Assembly (NCBI GenBank): GCA_013399875.1
Contig: VXAZ01007529.1
Span: 246,613-310,612 of the forward strand
Length of the DNA: 64,000 bases
Origin: Gymnorhina tibicen
Taxonomy: Eukaryota; Chordata; Aves; Passeriformes; Artamidae
Reading direction: 5' to 3'
Made by a program: the position numbers and the translations under genes
In this document: positions 39,379 to 50,714 of the stretch, one piece after another
How the letters are laid out: every line of letters starts with the position of its first letter
Position numbering within the stretch: position 1 is the stretch's first letter
The notes under the pieces: generated by a model
The model's database searches: none
What the model was told of the DNA's origin: nothing
What the model saw: the letters and a program-made list of their open reading frames with translations, nothing else

Positions 39379-39446
39379 GCAGGGGACTGGGATGAGATGA
39401 TCCTTATGGTCCCTTCCAACCTGACCCATTCTATGATCCCATGATT
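39379..39446 (+). repeat. CR1 3' tip (sense), right half of an inverted composite
   Basis: AGGGGACTGGGATGAGATG, then ATCCTTATGGTCCCTTCC and CCATTCTATGATCCCATGATT. This is the CR1 3' terminus in the orientation opposite to the adjoining fragment at 39121-39378. Confidence 0.88.
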
Positions 39447-40756
39447 TCCATGATGTGTGTGCCCCACCTGAATCACTGAGCATCTCTTCCCAGTCAGGTC
39501 CTACACATTGCAAACACAGACACACTGTTTCTGTCAAAAATGCATTTTAAAAAGCACGCAGTTTTAAAGGAGTTTAGCATCTTTGCAATCATTTTCTTGG
39601 GTTTTTTTGGCTTTTTCTATATGATTTTTAAAGGAAATTGACCACATATTTTCAGAATAGCTTGGTCAGCCCAACGTTGGCAAAGAAACTCAGGAAATCA
39701 CAGAGAGATGAAGCTGGGAAGCGAAGCCAAGCAGACCATTGCTGTCAAAAAACTCCTGTGGAAATTGCCTAGAAAATACCTGCCAGTGGGGGTGACCACA
39801 CAGGGCTTGGAGATGGTCCCACAGGGCTGAGTCTCAGCTTTGGGAGTTAGGGAAGAAGCAAGAGGAAAAATATCTGACTTCCCCTGAGCCTGGAAGTGTG
39901 AGCAGAGGAAGGAGCCGTGCTCCCAGCTGTTCCCTTTTCCCTTCAGCTGGGTGTCACAGATTTCCTGGGACGATGACGGGACACAGACCTCGCGGATGTT
40001 GCTGCTCGTCTGCCGGAGGCTTCTGTGATAAATAGGTCCGGTGAAAAAAAAAAATCACTGATTTCAGCACGACCTCTTCTCATTCATTTTCCACCAAAAC
40101 AACGGGGGCTTGTTTCGGTGGTGTGTTTGTTTGTTTTTTCAGGAGATGTGAACTTTTTTAGAAGATGTTAACTTGGGCAGAAGGGAAAATTAAAAAAATA
40201 AAATAACAATAAAAAAAAAAGTTGTCTCATCCCAAATGAAGTGCTTGGTTTATTTTGGCTCCCGAGGTGCTGCGGTGTCCCCCAGGAGCTGGCACTCAGC
40301 TGGCTTGTGCCTGTGCAGGGCACGTGACCCCTGCCATGACACACACACTGGTAATAAACAATGTAAGATGCAGCACATGCAGAGTCAGAGGAGACAAGCA
40401 GTGAGAAATAAGAGGCTGGAGATCGTACGGGAGATGTAAAGCTTGTCTCTTTTAATACTGCTTCACAGCATTAGCTTTTGCTGAAGGATTAAGCTGCCCT
40501 AATCTCCACTGAAGCCAAGAGAATAACAAGCCAGTTATAATTAATCTATTTTCTTGGCTTTGGAGAAAATCCCAAGTTATTTTTCTTCAGCTACTAAGCC
40601 AATTCCAAGGAAAAACTCCTGTCACTGTCAGTTACATGAGAAGTGTTCCTGACTGAACTTGAAGCCATGGAGTAGCTTTCAAAGTGCTTTCTCCTCCGAT
40701 GCTTTGAAGCTTGTTCTGTGAACCTGTGTGCAGTTCATGTCCTGCCCCATGAACAC

Positions 40757-40806
40757 GTTGGATGTGATGATTTTAAAGCTCTTTTCCACCCTAAACAACT
40801 CTATGG
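40757..40806 (+). repeat. CR1 3' tip, diverged
   Basis: GTTGGATGTGATGATTTTAAAG, then CTCTTTTCCACCCTAAACAA and CTCTATGG. This is a short, eroded CR1 3' terminus in sense orientation, similar to the tip at 57716-57769. Confidence 0.7.
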
Positions 40807-40950
40807 CTCAATACCCACCTCCTCTGACTGAGTACCCTGGGTATGTGGCATTGCTTTCCTTCTGCTTTCTTGCTCCATCTACTGGAACCAGTTCTACATG
40901 TCATTGGAACAAACAAAACATGTCAGGGGTATATTTATTTATTCTTCTCA

Positions 40951-40980
40951 GAAAAAAAAAGAAAAAGAAAAAAAAAGAAA
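40951..40980 (+). repeat. A-rich simple repeat (GAAAAA)n
   Basis: Runs of A separated by single G. Confidence 0.9.
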
Positions 40981-43900
40981 CTCCTTAATCCAGTCTTTAC
41001 AGTTGATTTATTTTAGTTTTATAGCTAAGTCCACATTTTGTAAACTAAATCTTCCCTTTTTTCAGGCTCTTAATCAGTCCTGGCAGTAAGAATACTATTC
41101 TAGATCTGAATATCCTCATAGGGTTGTGTCCTTAATGACCTTCTGTGTTTCCAAATTCTTATGAAAATATGTTGTTGTATCTCAAAAGATTAGATGCAGC
41201 AAAACAACAAGGAGTCAAAACCCTGTCCTAGCATCAACAGAGGATGTTTTGTTGAATTTAGCTGAGAGCTGAGTTGTACAAGTCATATATAGCCGTCTTG
41301 TTAAAAATAATGATAATTTGAAAAAAAGCTTTGTAACAGATGGAAGAGAAACTAAAAAACTAGATGCCAGAGGAAAGCTTAAACCACACTTGCAAGATTG
41401 AATATAAGATTATTGTCATGTTTGTTTGTCCCTTATTTAAAGTGGCTACTGAAAAAGCTCTGGGAAAATAATCCTCTTAAGAATTAGCTCATTAGGAGAG
41501 GGCTCTCTGTTTAAAGTGCTGGGTAGAAAATGTTAGAAGTTCTCCGTGTATTTGTGCAGCTAAAAACTCCACAGCTTTTTTGCCTGCATTTCTGCTGCTT
41601 TTTGTGCTTAAAATGCATCAGAGAAATAAGGAGTCACTCCAGAAATGGACTTTATCTTGTGGGGCAGATTCAGGTAGGGCTGTGATTTCTTCCTGTCATT
41701 TCCCTTTAAGCAGAGAAGAGTTTCCTCTAGCAAAGAATGAGGCTGTGGACTGGAGTATCACACTGGGAGGCTCTGACATACCAGCAAAAATTGTGCAGAG
41801 CCCCTCATTATCCCCACAGCTTCTTGGAGCTCCACTCCTGCTCCCCAGTTCCACCTTCCTACCTAGCTTCCTTCTGGTTTTAAAGGCACAACTTCCGTTG
41901 TCTTTCCCAAAAATCCATGGTTTAGTTGGAGGGCTGCAGTAGCCTTTCCAAGCTGCTGGATCACATTGCTTCCCTGTTAATTGCACCCCTGAACTTACTG
42001 AAATCAGACTCTACAGTGTTAAATAACAGGGAGCCTGTTATAAGGATTGATATATGTGACATGAACTGCTTGGATTTAACCAGATGGTGCATCAATATTC
42101 CTTATATATTTAAATTCAAAGATCATAGCTTTCAAAAGTGACTCACAGTTGTGTCTACCTTAAGTCTTTCCCACACGGAAGCACAGGGTGATAACTGTTC
42201 TGAAAATCAAGTTCACTAAAGCCAGCCCTAATACCAGGATGAATGCAGACAAAATCAGCCAGTCGGTTTTGGAGGGTGATCCCATCTCTGGAAAATGCAG
42301 GGCCAAATCCCAAACTGCTGGCTGTGCACATTTTCCACAGTGGGACTCACTGAAGGACACAGCAATGGAAGTTTGCTGGGGATGCACATTTTTCCACTGC
42401 TGTCACAATTTCTCTACATAACTGGTTAAAAGCTGCACACAGAATTGCATAGAGAAAAAAACCCACCTCAGCTCAAGGGGATACTGAAGCCAAAAGAAAG
42501 ACTTCCACTGATTCCAGTGAGGTTTGGATCTGCCTTGCCTCAGGTGGCTGCATTAGAGACATATATAATCCTTTGATAGTAATCATTTTGCTCATTAAAG
42601 CTGTATCTGTGCAACCAGGAGCAGCTTGGAAACACTGTGAGTAGAAGAGTTGTTTTTGGTGAGAGTCCTAAGAATCAGGAAAAGTAAAGCTGCAGGATGG
42701 TGTCAACGAGAAATTGAAAATACACATAAATAAAAATATTTCATTAGATCATTATGCACAAATAAAGAGCATTATCAGTCTGTCTTGGGAGTTGTTATGG
42801 AATCTGGTTGATTTTAACAATTCTACTGGGGGTGGGAAAGAGGCAGCAAGGCATCCTGTTAATTAATGCAGCCATTAATAATTTAATAATCAATTAATAA
42901 TTGAGTACATTTGCAGATGATGGGTAAAGGATGGGAACTGCAGGGAGTATTTGGAGTTTTGGTAGTAGTGAGGGATTTAGGAGAGATTAAAACACATTTA
43001 GAAAACAACTCATGCAGACCTTTCCTTGAAAAAGGTGCACGTGGTACACAAAGACCCTGTACACATTTTTTTGCTAAAAGTGTTCTTCAGCCTCCATTTT
43101 CTGTGGGCCTTTCAGATGAACCATGGACTGATGGCCCTTGCAAGGTAAGAACTGGGAGTTCAGGTGTAAATCCTCCTCCTCTCTCTACCTTTGAGTGCAA
43201 TTCTACTGTTGTATCTGAAATTTTGTGTTCCTGGACACACAAGACATCTTATCCAGTACAAGGTGTGCAGGAATTTACCTACAAAGAACAGCTCACAAAC
43301 AAAACTGGTTTATATTTTCTTTTCAAAAGCAAAATAATTAGACCAGACGGGGAACAGAGAGACCATCTGTGGTTAATTAAAGGGCGAGACTGCAGAGCAG
43401 CAACAGATGTTATATTGCTGTAGTCAGAGGAGTTTATTGCTAACAGTGGTGAATATTGTGCATGGTGAACTGGGTATTTCCAAGCAATGATTTAACAGGC
43501 AGACTTCCACAGAAGTCACCCTTTTCTTCGTGGAAAAAGGAAGGGTTTGAGTGTCATGAATGTTGGAGTTGCAGGAGAGGTCTAGATAGCAAAGTTTTCT
43601 ATATCTTGAGATGAGGACTGAAAAGCCAGTGATACCCATCACAAGAAAAGGTATCTAGGGCTGATGATTAAAAAAGTGGGCAGGTCTGCATGAGGACATG
43701 ACAGAAAAGGCCAGCATTCCCATAGCTTCACTGAGTTCCTGAAAGCCCCCTTTAAAACCAGAGATAAGCACAGTGAGAAGGGTTCATGTGGCTGCATGGA
43801 TCAGATGGATCCTCCAGCTGATGGCATTGGGGCATGGAGTGACTCCGGAGCAGGCAGCTCCTTCCATCTGGGTCCATTTCTTCTCCTGAATGACTCCTGA

Positions 43901-46493
43901 AAGCTGTCTGAAACTGCCCTGCACCATCAGTCCCAGGGAGAAGCTGTGGTAAATGGAGCAGCAAACTCTGTGGAGTTTTTGCTGGACAGAAGGTGAACGC
44001 ACCTCACACTGCCTGACCCGACAGGGTCACATCCAGCTGGAGCTGGTAAGGCTTTATTAAAGCCATTCCATTCCTCCCTTTTGATGCTTCCTGTTTGCAC
44101 TGTTCTGATTAGATGTGCAGTTACAAATGTTCCCGTTGAAGAGGCTCCATTGATCCTAGAGTGTGGATTTGGAGGTTTGGGACTAGGTGTAGCACCCAGC
44201 GTGGTGTTAGCTACTCACACACAGCCATGCTGCTTTTCATTCGTCTGCCTGTTTGATGGGGTTTCCACCTTATATCTGGAGTGGTCCAAAACGGCTATGA
44301 AATTCTGCATTAAATTTCTACACAATTCCTTCTCTGCTTTCTTTTTTCCCCTTTCCCCTGCAGGGATTTTAGCTGGTTTTCATTGCTAAAGCAAGGAGTG
44401 ACAATAGCCCACAGGTTTTATTACCTTTGTGCCTCTGCTCGCATCCCTATTCCCTTGGTCCCCATGGAGAGCTCTCCACGCACGTCTCTTGGAACAGCCA
44501 TTCTCTGCCTCTGAGACACAACTTATGGCAAGGGGGAGCTCTGCGGGTAGACTTACAATTACCCTGCTGATAAAAAGGGGGCAGATAAAGTCTGGCTTTG
44601 TCCAAAAAAGATAAGCTGGAAGCTGAGAATGACCGAATACCTGATCAGTGATCTACAATTACAGCAGCTGATGGGAAGCGGTGTCAGGAGAATCCAGAGG
44701 TTGCCATAGAAATGCAACAAAGGCTGCAATCCTCAGGGAGCGCACCTGAGTCAGGTACCGAAAGTGCAGGAATCCTCAGTGAATGAAACTCTCAAGTTTA
44801 AGGGAAAACCAGCAAGCGTATCAGAGATAAAGATAATTGAGCTGTCTGTCCTGTTGGTGATACCAGGGGAGATCCCATCTGGACATCAGCCGGGATTGCT
44901 GCCGTGCCTCTTTCCCAGCCTTGTTTGGGTGAAATATATAAACCTCAGGAGAACTTGCAGAGCATCAGTGTACATCTGCTGGCTTCTCTAGTTCCTTGTG
45001 CTGGGAAATCTAGAAAAACTTTATCATTTTTGGACCACGGCAAGCATTTCAGTTGCTTGTTATGGAAATCCTGTGTAACAACAGCCTAATGCACTCGACT
45101 TTGGGATAACATTTTTCTGACTGCTTTGGAGTGACTCACAGTTTTTAAAAAGGTATTTCCTGAGTGGAGGGAGGGTGTACAAAATGTACAAAATGGTTCT
45201 ATTTTAAGGAAACCCTTAACTCTGAATATCCTTCATCAAACAAGCCACTGGCAAAGAGGGTGCCATGCAGCCTGCTTGCAATCTCTTTCTAAATCTGTTT
45301 CTGTGTGCCCTCCCACATTCCTGGAAAAAGGAGAGGAAGAATTATGACAATGAAGATTGATATTTCTACTGTTTAGATACATACTTTCTCCCCATCAGAG
45401 GCTTTTTGCAGTGAAGAGAACTGATTGAATTTCAATAAATTAGAGTTGCAAAAACCAAACAGAGACACTTCCAAAGCCCCAACAGTTTCAAATCCCCAGA
45501 TTCACCAGCAGAGCATCCTCTTGGTGTAAAAGAGGGAATAGATGTTATTAATATTGACTGTCTCAATGCATTAGACCATGGAATCCCCAACAGGGCTTGC
45601 TGGCCTTTTGAAAGTAAAATGAGACAATTTGTTTTCGAGGAGATACCATTCCCTCATTTAAGTGGCAATTTTAGAGGGGTAAAATCAAAGGTTATGTCTC
45701 AGCCCTGTCACAGATTTCCATGAGGGAGCCAAAGTCTTAAAAAGCAAGCAATAACAACAACAAAAAAATCACCAATCACCCAACAAAATTAAAATAAAAC
45801 AAAACTGAGTTTTCACAGGGAAAAAGAGGAGAACATTTGGAGAGGACTGACTTATTTTTCAACAAAGTTAAACATTTGTAACTTTATTTAAGATGACGTT
45901 ATCCTTTCAAATTTCATGACTATATAGAAGGGATAAATAACCCAAAAGGAAATTTTAAAAATGAAACTCCAAAATATTTTTTTTTCATTCCAACCCACCA
46001 TGAAACAGTTCTCCCATTTTGATTTGACTTAGTTTGGGCACTGACTGAAAAAAGAAATTATTTTCACATCTACCATTATGTTACCAAATGTTGCCACAGA
46101 GAAAAATCTTTTCATCTAAGACATTAGTAAACTCTCAGGCTTCATAAATATATAAAATAAGATTATTATGTTAAAGAGCAATCCTGAATAGAATGCCTGA
46201 AACTGAAGTATTTCTATTGGTTTGTATTTTTTATAGTTTTGAAAGTATCATTGAGAAGACAACATTAGAAGAAAACCTTTTATCCAGACTCTGAATTTCA
46301 AGCTGAGTTAGAGAGAGAATCTACAGGAAAAGAAACTGATTTTTTAAGGAAGTTTAATTTTCATTCATGACAGAATAAACTTATTCTTTAAATGTTTGTA
46401 GGTGAAAGCTTGGTTAGTGAATATGTTTATCTTCCAATGAAATGCAGTTCTGCCAAACATTTTACTTTACAGTAAATCACGACAGCAGCAATT

Positions 46494-46499
46494 TTTATT
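46494..46499 (-). terminator. ANO2: Candidate ANO2 poly(A) signal
   Basis: TTTATT on the + strand gives AATAAA on the ANO2 strand, about 0.9 kb beyond the stop codon. It is the first AATAAA met downstream of the ANO2 stop on that strand. It would define a 3' UTR of roughly 915 bases. No transcript evidence is available here. Confidence 0.4.
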
Positions 46500-47411
46500 A
46501 CTTTATGTGCAGTGTACATGGAGATGCCACGTGATTTACAGGGCTTGATTCCATTCTCACTCCTCAGCTTCACACTGGTGGTTCAGTGGTGTGACTCCTC
46601 TTGACACTGGCTGAATTCCAAGTCTAAGTGAGAGGAGAATCAAACACGCAGGGTTTGGGTTTTAGTTTTTTGTTCAGGACAGTGAATGCCAAGGAGCTTC
46701 CCTGGTTCTGGCAGCTTCAGCCATTCTGATGCACACGTTGTGGCCTCCCTGTTCACCAGCACGTGCATTCCAGCTCCTGCTAAGCAAAATACAATATATC
46801 CATAGATGCAAGTGCCCAGTGATTTAAACTCCTTCTGTTCCCACATCTCCCACAGCCCTGCGTGCCCTCCAGAGGTGGCACCATGTGGCAGTGTTGGTTA
46901 GGAAGGCACAAAAGCTCCTTGAGACTCCACATTTGCAAACCCTCCGCTGGCAGCTACAGGCAATGAGCTGTGTGTACCTCTCCATGGTCAGTCCTTCTCC
47001 AGGGTCAGTCCTTCCCCATGGTCAGTCCTTCTCCATGGTCAGTCCAACCTGCCCAAGGATAGAGCAGGAGTGTCCCTGTGCCCCACCGGGTGTCTGCAGG
47101 AGGAGGGATCATTGCCTGGAGAATTCCTGCCAGGAGTATTGCTGCATGCCTCCCCAGCTCGCGTGCATTATCACCACAAGAACCAGCTACAGCCACAATA
47201 TAGCCCTGATCTCGCACTGATGAAATCTGGAAATGCTGCAGCCCAGAGAGCATTTAAATTGTAGCAGAGACCTTCACATCTGGACATTCTAAGGAAGCAA
47301 AAGAGCCTCCTTCTATTCCCTGTCCCTTGTCTCTCCCTCCCTTGCTCCAGGCTCAGGATCACATCACACAGTAAGTAGAGGTAAGCACAGGCTGTTCCCT
47401 TCCCCCAGCAG
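46500..47411 (-). other. ANO2: Probable ANO2 3' UTR
   Basis: Sequence between the ANO2 stop codon and the first downstream AATAAA on the minus strand. It includes a four-copy 17-base minisatellite (46980-47047). The extent is inferred from the hexamer. Confidence 0.4.
46980..47047 (+). repeat. 17-bp minisatellite, four copies
   Basis: CTCCATGGTCAGTCCTT is repeated four times head to tail at 46980, 46997, 47014 and 47031, with one or two substitutions per copy. If the 3' UTR assignment is right, this repeat is transcribed in ANO2 mRNA as the complementary strand. Confidence 0.92.
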
Positions 47412-47699
47412 TCACACCACGGTGTGCTGTGAGCTGAAGGAGGTGAAGCTGCCCTTGGGGCTGCTCCCTCGGTGACACTGGGAGAAGCTGGCAGCCCTGG
47501 TCCTTTTGCTTTTGGTCCCACTCCTGCGTTTACGCTTGTCACGTGTGACAAAGCTTTCAATTAGCTTCAGCTTTTCATGCTCTTCCTTCAGGAAGAAGTC
47601 AACAAGCAGAGTCTTCTCCTTTTTGATCTGTTCACTGATGTCCTTCGGGATGTCAGGGATCATCCAGTCAACCAGAACACTGAGGAACATCACCAAGTT
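47412..47699 (-). CDS. ANO2: Anoctamin-2, last coding exon
   Basis: Terminal exon of anoctamin-2 (TMEM16B), a calcium-activated chloride channel of olfactory, photoreceptor and other neurons. The acceptor is TGCTTGCAG, with exon start at 47699 in phase 0; stop TGA is at 47414-47412. It encodes 95 residues. The start, [18 protein letters not shown], is the final transmembrane helix and its exit, highly conserved in the family. A charged cytoplasmic tail follows ([20 protein letters not shown]), then a basic cluster KRKRR and a Ser/Lys/Arg-rich segment. The last four residues are HTVV, a class I PDZ-binding type end. Identity with ANO2 rather than ANO1 is supported by the tail and by the NTF3 neighbour. 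Confidence 0.95.
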   Translation of the reverse strand, partial: NLVMFLSVLVDWMIPDIPKDISEQIKKEKTLLVDFFLKEEHEKLKLIESFVTRDKRKRRSGTKSKRTRAASFSQCHRGSSPKGSFTSFSSQHTVV

Positions 47700-48607
47700 C
47701 TGCAAGCACAGCAACAGATGTGAAGCAAGCATGAAAAATCCAAAATACTTGCACTGGAGCAAAACCAAACCTTTGTTATACCTATGAGACAGATGTCAAA
47801 TACATTTTGCTGGTGGTGTGCAGTAGTAAGCAGTTGAGTAAGGCTTTATTTCAAGGCTTTATTTAGAGGCTGAGTTAAACATGTGCTTCAGTTAGGTTTG
47901 AAATGGGAAAGGACTTGGAATCATGAAATAATTCATGGCCTTAGTAGCTAAACCAGCATTATTCTTTACAGGCATCCAAAGGTGCCCAGTTCTCAACATC
48001 CAATTCCTTGATACTGGGTTCAGAATCCACCAATAGAAGGACATCCTGCAACATCATAAAAAATCCTACAACACAAGACAAAGATACCCATGTGTTTCCA
48101 GTGTGGCTTGAGCACACAGCAGACAACTTTCATGGCCATTCTGTCCTCAAATCCTTCTGTCTGCTGACAAGCAGGATTGTTTTTACACTACCACAGTATG
48201 CAAGCCACAACCCCACACTCAGGTGTGAAGGCGATTACAGGTGGTGCTCATACTATCAAGCAGGAAGCAGACTGGGCAAGAAATTTTGCTTGCTTGTGAA
48301 ATCTATAGATAAGCAATGCTTTGGGGGGTTGTATTGTCATGATGTCATGGGTTAGCACAGTTTGGAGTTTTAGTTAAGAAAAATTCTACCAGCCACGGAA
48401 GTGATGTTTTTTACAAGGGTCTGTTGTAACTTCCTCCAGACCTGATAGAACCAGTCAATTGGCTAATTTGAATATTGACAACTCTGTTAAGCCACTTAAG
48501 AAGCTGGACACATCTCTGTAAAAAGCACATTTAAAGATGAACAAGCCCGGGAATCGCTCTCTTGCTTCCGGCCCTTGGACAGGTACCTGGGCTGCCCGCT
48601 CGGCTTG

Positions 48608-48718
48608 GCGGGGGCCGGGCCATGGCCCGCGGCTTGGCGAGATCGGGGCCGCTCGGCTGAGCATCTCAGCTGTTCCTGCTCCGTCTCGGACCAGCGGGGG
48701 CCGGGCCACGGCCCGTGG
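48608..48718 (+). repeat. Duplicated 25-bp GC-rich dyad inside the LTR
   Basis: The 25-base sequence beginning GCGGGGGCCGGGCCA occurs at 48608-48632 and 48694-48718, 86 bases apart, with two differences. The first copy contains the perfect 12-base palindrome GGGCCATGGCCC. The copies could be promoter or enhancer units of the LTR. Confidence 0.85.
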
Positions 48719-49068
48719 TTCTGTGCAGGCCAGGATAGCCCCCCCTCTCCGGTGCGGCCGCAGAAATGAACTGTACACCGAGACCAGCTCCGGCCGCTGC
48801 CCGGCAGAGACCATGGGATCACCAGAGACAGAGAAATTCCAGCTGCAGAGCCCAGGTAAGATTAACCCCTTCAGCGCTGTCAGTTCCCCAGAAGAGATGA
48901 GACCTGCAGACATCAATCCTCTCCCAGGTCAGAGGAAAGGGAAAGGCAAAGGCACATGAATAGACACTATGACAGAGACACCAAAGTCAGTGAAGAAGAA
49001 AGAGCTGAAGCCCAGAGAGAGGAGATAGAGGAGATGCTTCAAAACCTGGAAGCTGAAATTCTTTTGTA

Positions 49069-49101
49069 AAGCTATTGTAAAGTGTAAAGCTTTTGTAAAG
49101 T
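49069..49101 (+). repeat. Short TGTAAAG repeats inside the LTR
   Basis: TTGTAAAG recurs several times (TATTGTAAAGTGTAAAGC, then TTTTGTAAAGTG), a small internal duplication. Confidence 0.7.
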
Positions 49102-49727
49102 GACGGACTATGATACATCAGAGAACCCCTTGTAATTTTGTGATAAGCATGGAGGGTAGAGCGTTCAAACTAGCCATGAGCAAAGATGCCTGTGCTGAAA
49201 TAAGCAAATGTTGAAGTAGCTGTGATCCAACGAGAAGCCTGAACAGAGAGAGATAGTGATGAAGTGAAGACCCTTGCTCCCAGGGAAGAAGAAGACCTCT
49301 GTTCCTAGAGATGAAGATGATCCCAGAGGTAGATGAAGAGAACCTTCCCTCTTGAACAGCTCATCCTTAAAATGGTACCCCATTTGCTAAGATGGAACCC
49401 TTGAAAACAGTTGTGGGAAAAGCTGTAAGTCAAGGGAAGGGATTTTTCACATGCCAGCAGAAAACCACCCCGGGCGGCTGTTGTGCTGTGACATTGGGAG
49501 CCACGAGAAGACTCTTTCTTGTGGAGAGGCCCACAGCATGGGCAAAAGAGACTCCTCTCCCTAAGTGAACTGATGAAAGACTATTATAGAGGTGGTAAAC
49601 TGACTGAAATAATCCCAAGTTTGTGTCTTTATGTTGTAACTGGGAGCAGGGAGGAGGATGGGGGGAAGAGAAGTGTTCTGAAGGTTTATTCTGACCCTTA
49701 TTATTCCTTTTTTCTTTTAGTTCTGTT

Positions 49728-49733
49728 AATAAA
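49728..49733 (+). terminator. LTR poly(A) signal
   Basis: AATAAA in the sense orientation of the LTR, followed about 20-40 bases later by a T/G-rich stretch (TTTAAGTTTGGAGCCTGCTTTG). It is antisense to ANO2, so it should not truncate ANO2 mRNA. Confidence 0.65.
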
Positions 49734-50608
49734 CTTCTTTATATTCTTTAAGTTTGGAGCCTGCTTTGCATTCCTCCTAATTCTTATCTCACAGAAGGTA
49801 AAAAATGCGAACAAAACCACTACACATAATAATGCTTTGAGAAGTGCTGTGTTGTGTAATGCCTTGAAACGTGTGAGAACAGTTTGCTGACAGGGCTGCT
49901 AGCATGAACTCTCTGTCCCCATCTGAGACAATGGAGCTAATTAACCAGGGAATGTTCTCTGGCAGAGCAGGCAGAGGGTTTGAAGCCCAGCAGAACCAGT
50001 TGCTTTCAACTGCTTTGTAGCCAGTGGTGGAAAATTACTGAAGGCACGGCAAAGAAGCAGAAGAGGGCAATACAAACCAGGCAAGATTCACAGAAACACT
50101 TGGGAACACTTGGCAGGTGAGGACAAAAGACAGGCAGGCTTCAAAAAGAGGGACAGGCCCAATTTGGCTGTGGAAGGATCCCAGATCATGGAGGAGAGCA
50201 GAAGGAAGCCGTTTGGAAGGCAAGCCATAATAGCAAATCCCTTGCTAATGAAATATCCACACTGGGGACAATTTACTGCGCTCAGTTCAAGAAAGTAGCA
50301 AAAAACCTTGGAGGATTTATTACTTCTGCTTATTTCTTGCTTTGGGTAAAGAACAGCAGTTAACAAGCCTACACAGCATTTATGTGCTTTTACAAGTGGT
50401 GCCTCTGAGAGTATAAAAGTTGACACAGTCCACTTAAACATTCAAGAGCCTGGAGTATTTTGGAGATTACTATTAGTGCCAAGGGCTAAGGGAAGCTGTG
50501 GGTCTTGCCTTCCATGTCTATAGGACACGGGCTCCTTTGGAACATGTATTTGGATCCATTTATGACGATATTTCAGTGACTGAAAGTGAAGCAACTCAGC
50601 AGACTTAC

Positions 50609-50714
50609 CTGAAATAAGATCACAAAAGCCAAGCGAGCAGATAAGACTGCCCAGTATTGCTTAGAAAACTCGTACTGGTGCGGGGACCAAGGTGGTTCTC
50701 TGTAGTCTTTGAAC
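50609..50714 (-). CDS. ANO2: Anoctamin-2 internal coding exon (106 nt)
   Basis: Acceptor CATCTCCAG and donor CAG|GTAAGTC. The exon supplies the last base of an Arg codon, then [16 protein letters not shown], followed by the hydrophobic segment [15 protein letters not shown] leading into the last transmembrane helix of the next exon. DYREPPW and ARLAFVI are hallmark anoctamin motifs. Upstream phase (1 base needed to complete AG|G) and downstream phase 0 fit both neighbours exactly. Confidence 0.95.

Larger units (their letters stand above)
39447..46493. other. Intergenic DNA between NTF3 and ANO2
   Basis: Contains a CR1 tip (40757-40806) and an A-rich run (40951-40980). A 170-codon open frame (ATG-like start near 42917, stop near 43423) has no recognisable domain and is listed among rejected calls. 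No gene supported. Confidence 0.5.
48343..49824 (+). mobile_element. Solo LTR of an endogenous retrovirus (probable ERVL type)
   Basis: A 1.48-kb segment starting TGTCATGGGTTAGCAC and ending CCACTACA, so it has TG...CA termini. It is flanked by CATGA (48338-48342) and CATAA (49825-49829), a five-base target duplication with one difference. AATAAA sits at 49728-49733, about 90 bases from the 3' end, as expected for an R/U5 boundary. A very CpG-rich block lies at 48540-48840 and a CAG|GTAAGA donor-like site at 48853-48861. There is no tRNA primer site, gag, pol or env, so this is a solo LTR or a non-autonomous element. The phrasing at the 3' end (TTCTGTTAATAAACTTC) resembles passerine LTRs, from memory. 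Internal open frames (48537-48959 plus, 48455-48916 minus) match no protein I know. Confidence 0.72.
47700..50608 (-). other. ANO2: ANO2 last intron, with LTR insertion
   Basis: Intron between the 106-nt and the last coding exon, with GTAAGT donor (50608-50603) and TTGCAG acceptor. About half of it (48343-49824) is an endogenous-retrovirus-type LTR in the opposite orientation to ANO2. Confidence 0.9.

Noticed and set aside
42917..43423. An open frame of nearly 170 codons in the intergenic region, with splice-like sites inside (TTTGCAG near 42916, CAAG|GTAAGA near 43145)
   Set aside because: No recognisable domain, signal peptide or family similarity. A frame of this length is within what chance yields in 64 kb of six frames, and the splice-like sites are common short motifs.
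48455..48959. Overlapping sense (140 codons) and antisense (153 codons) frames
   Set aside because: Both lie in the CpG-rich block of the LTR, where stop codons are rare on both strands. Composition explains them, and no retroviral protein is recognisable.
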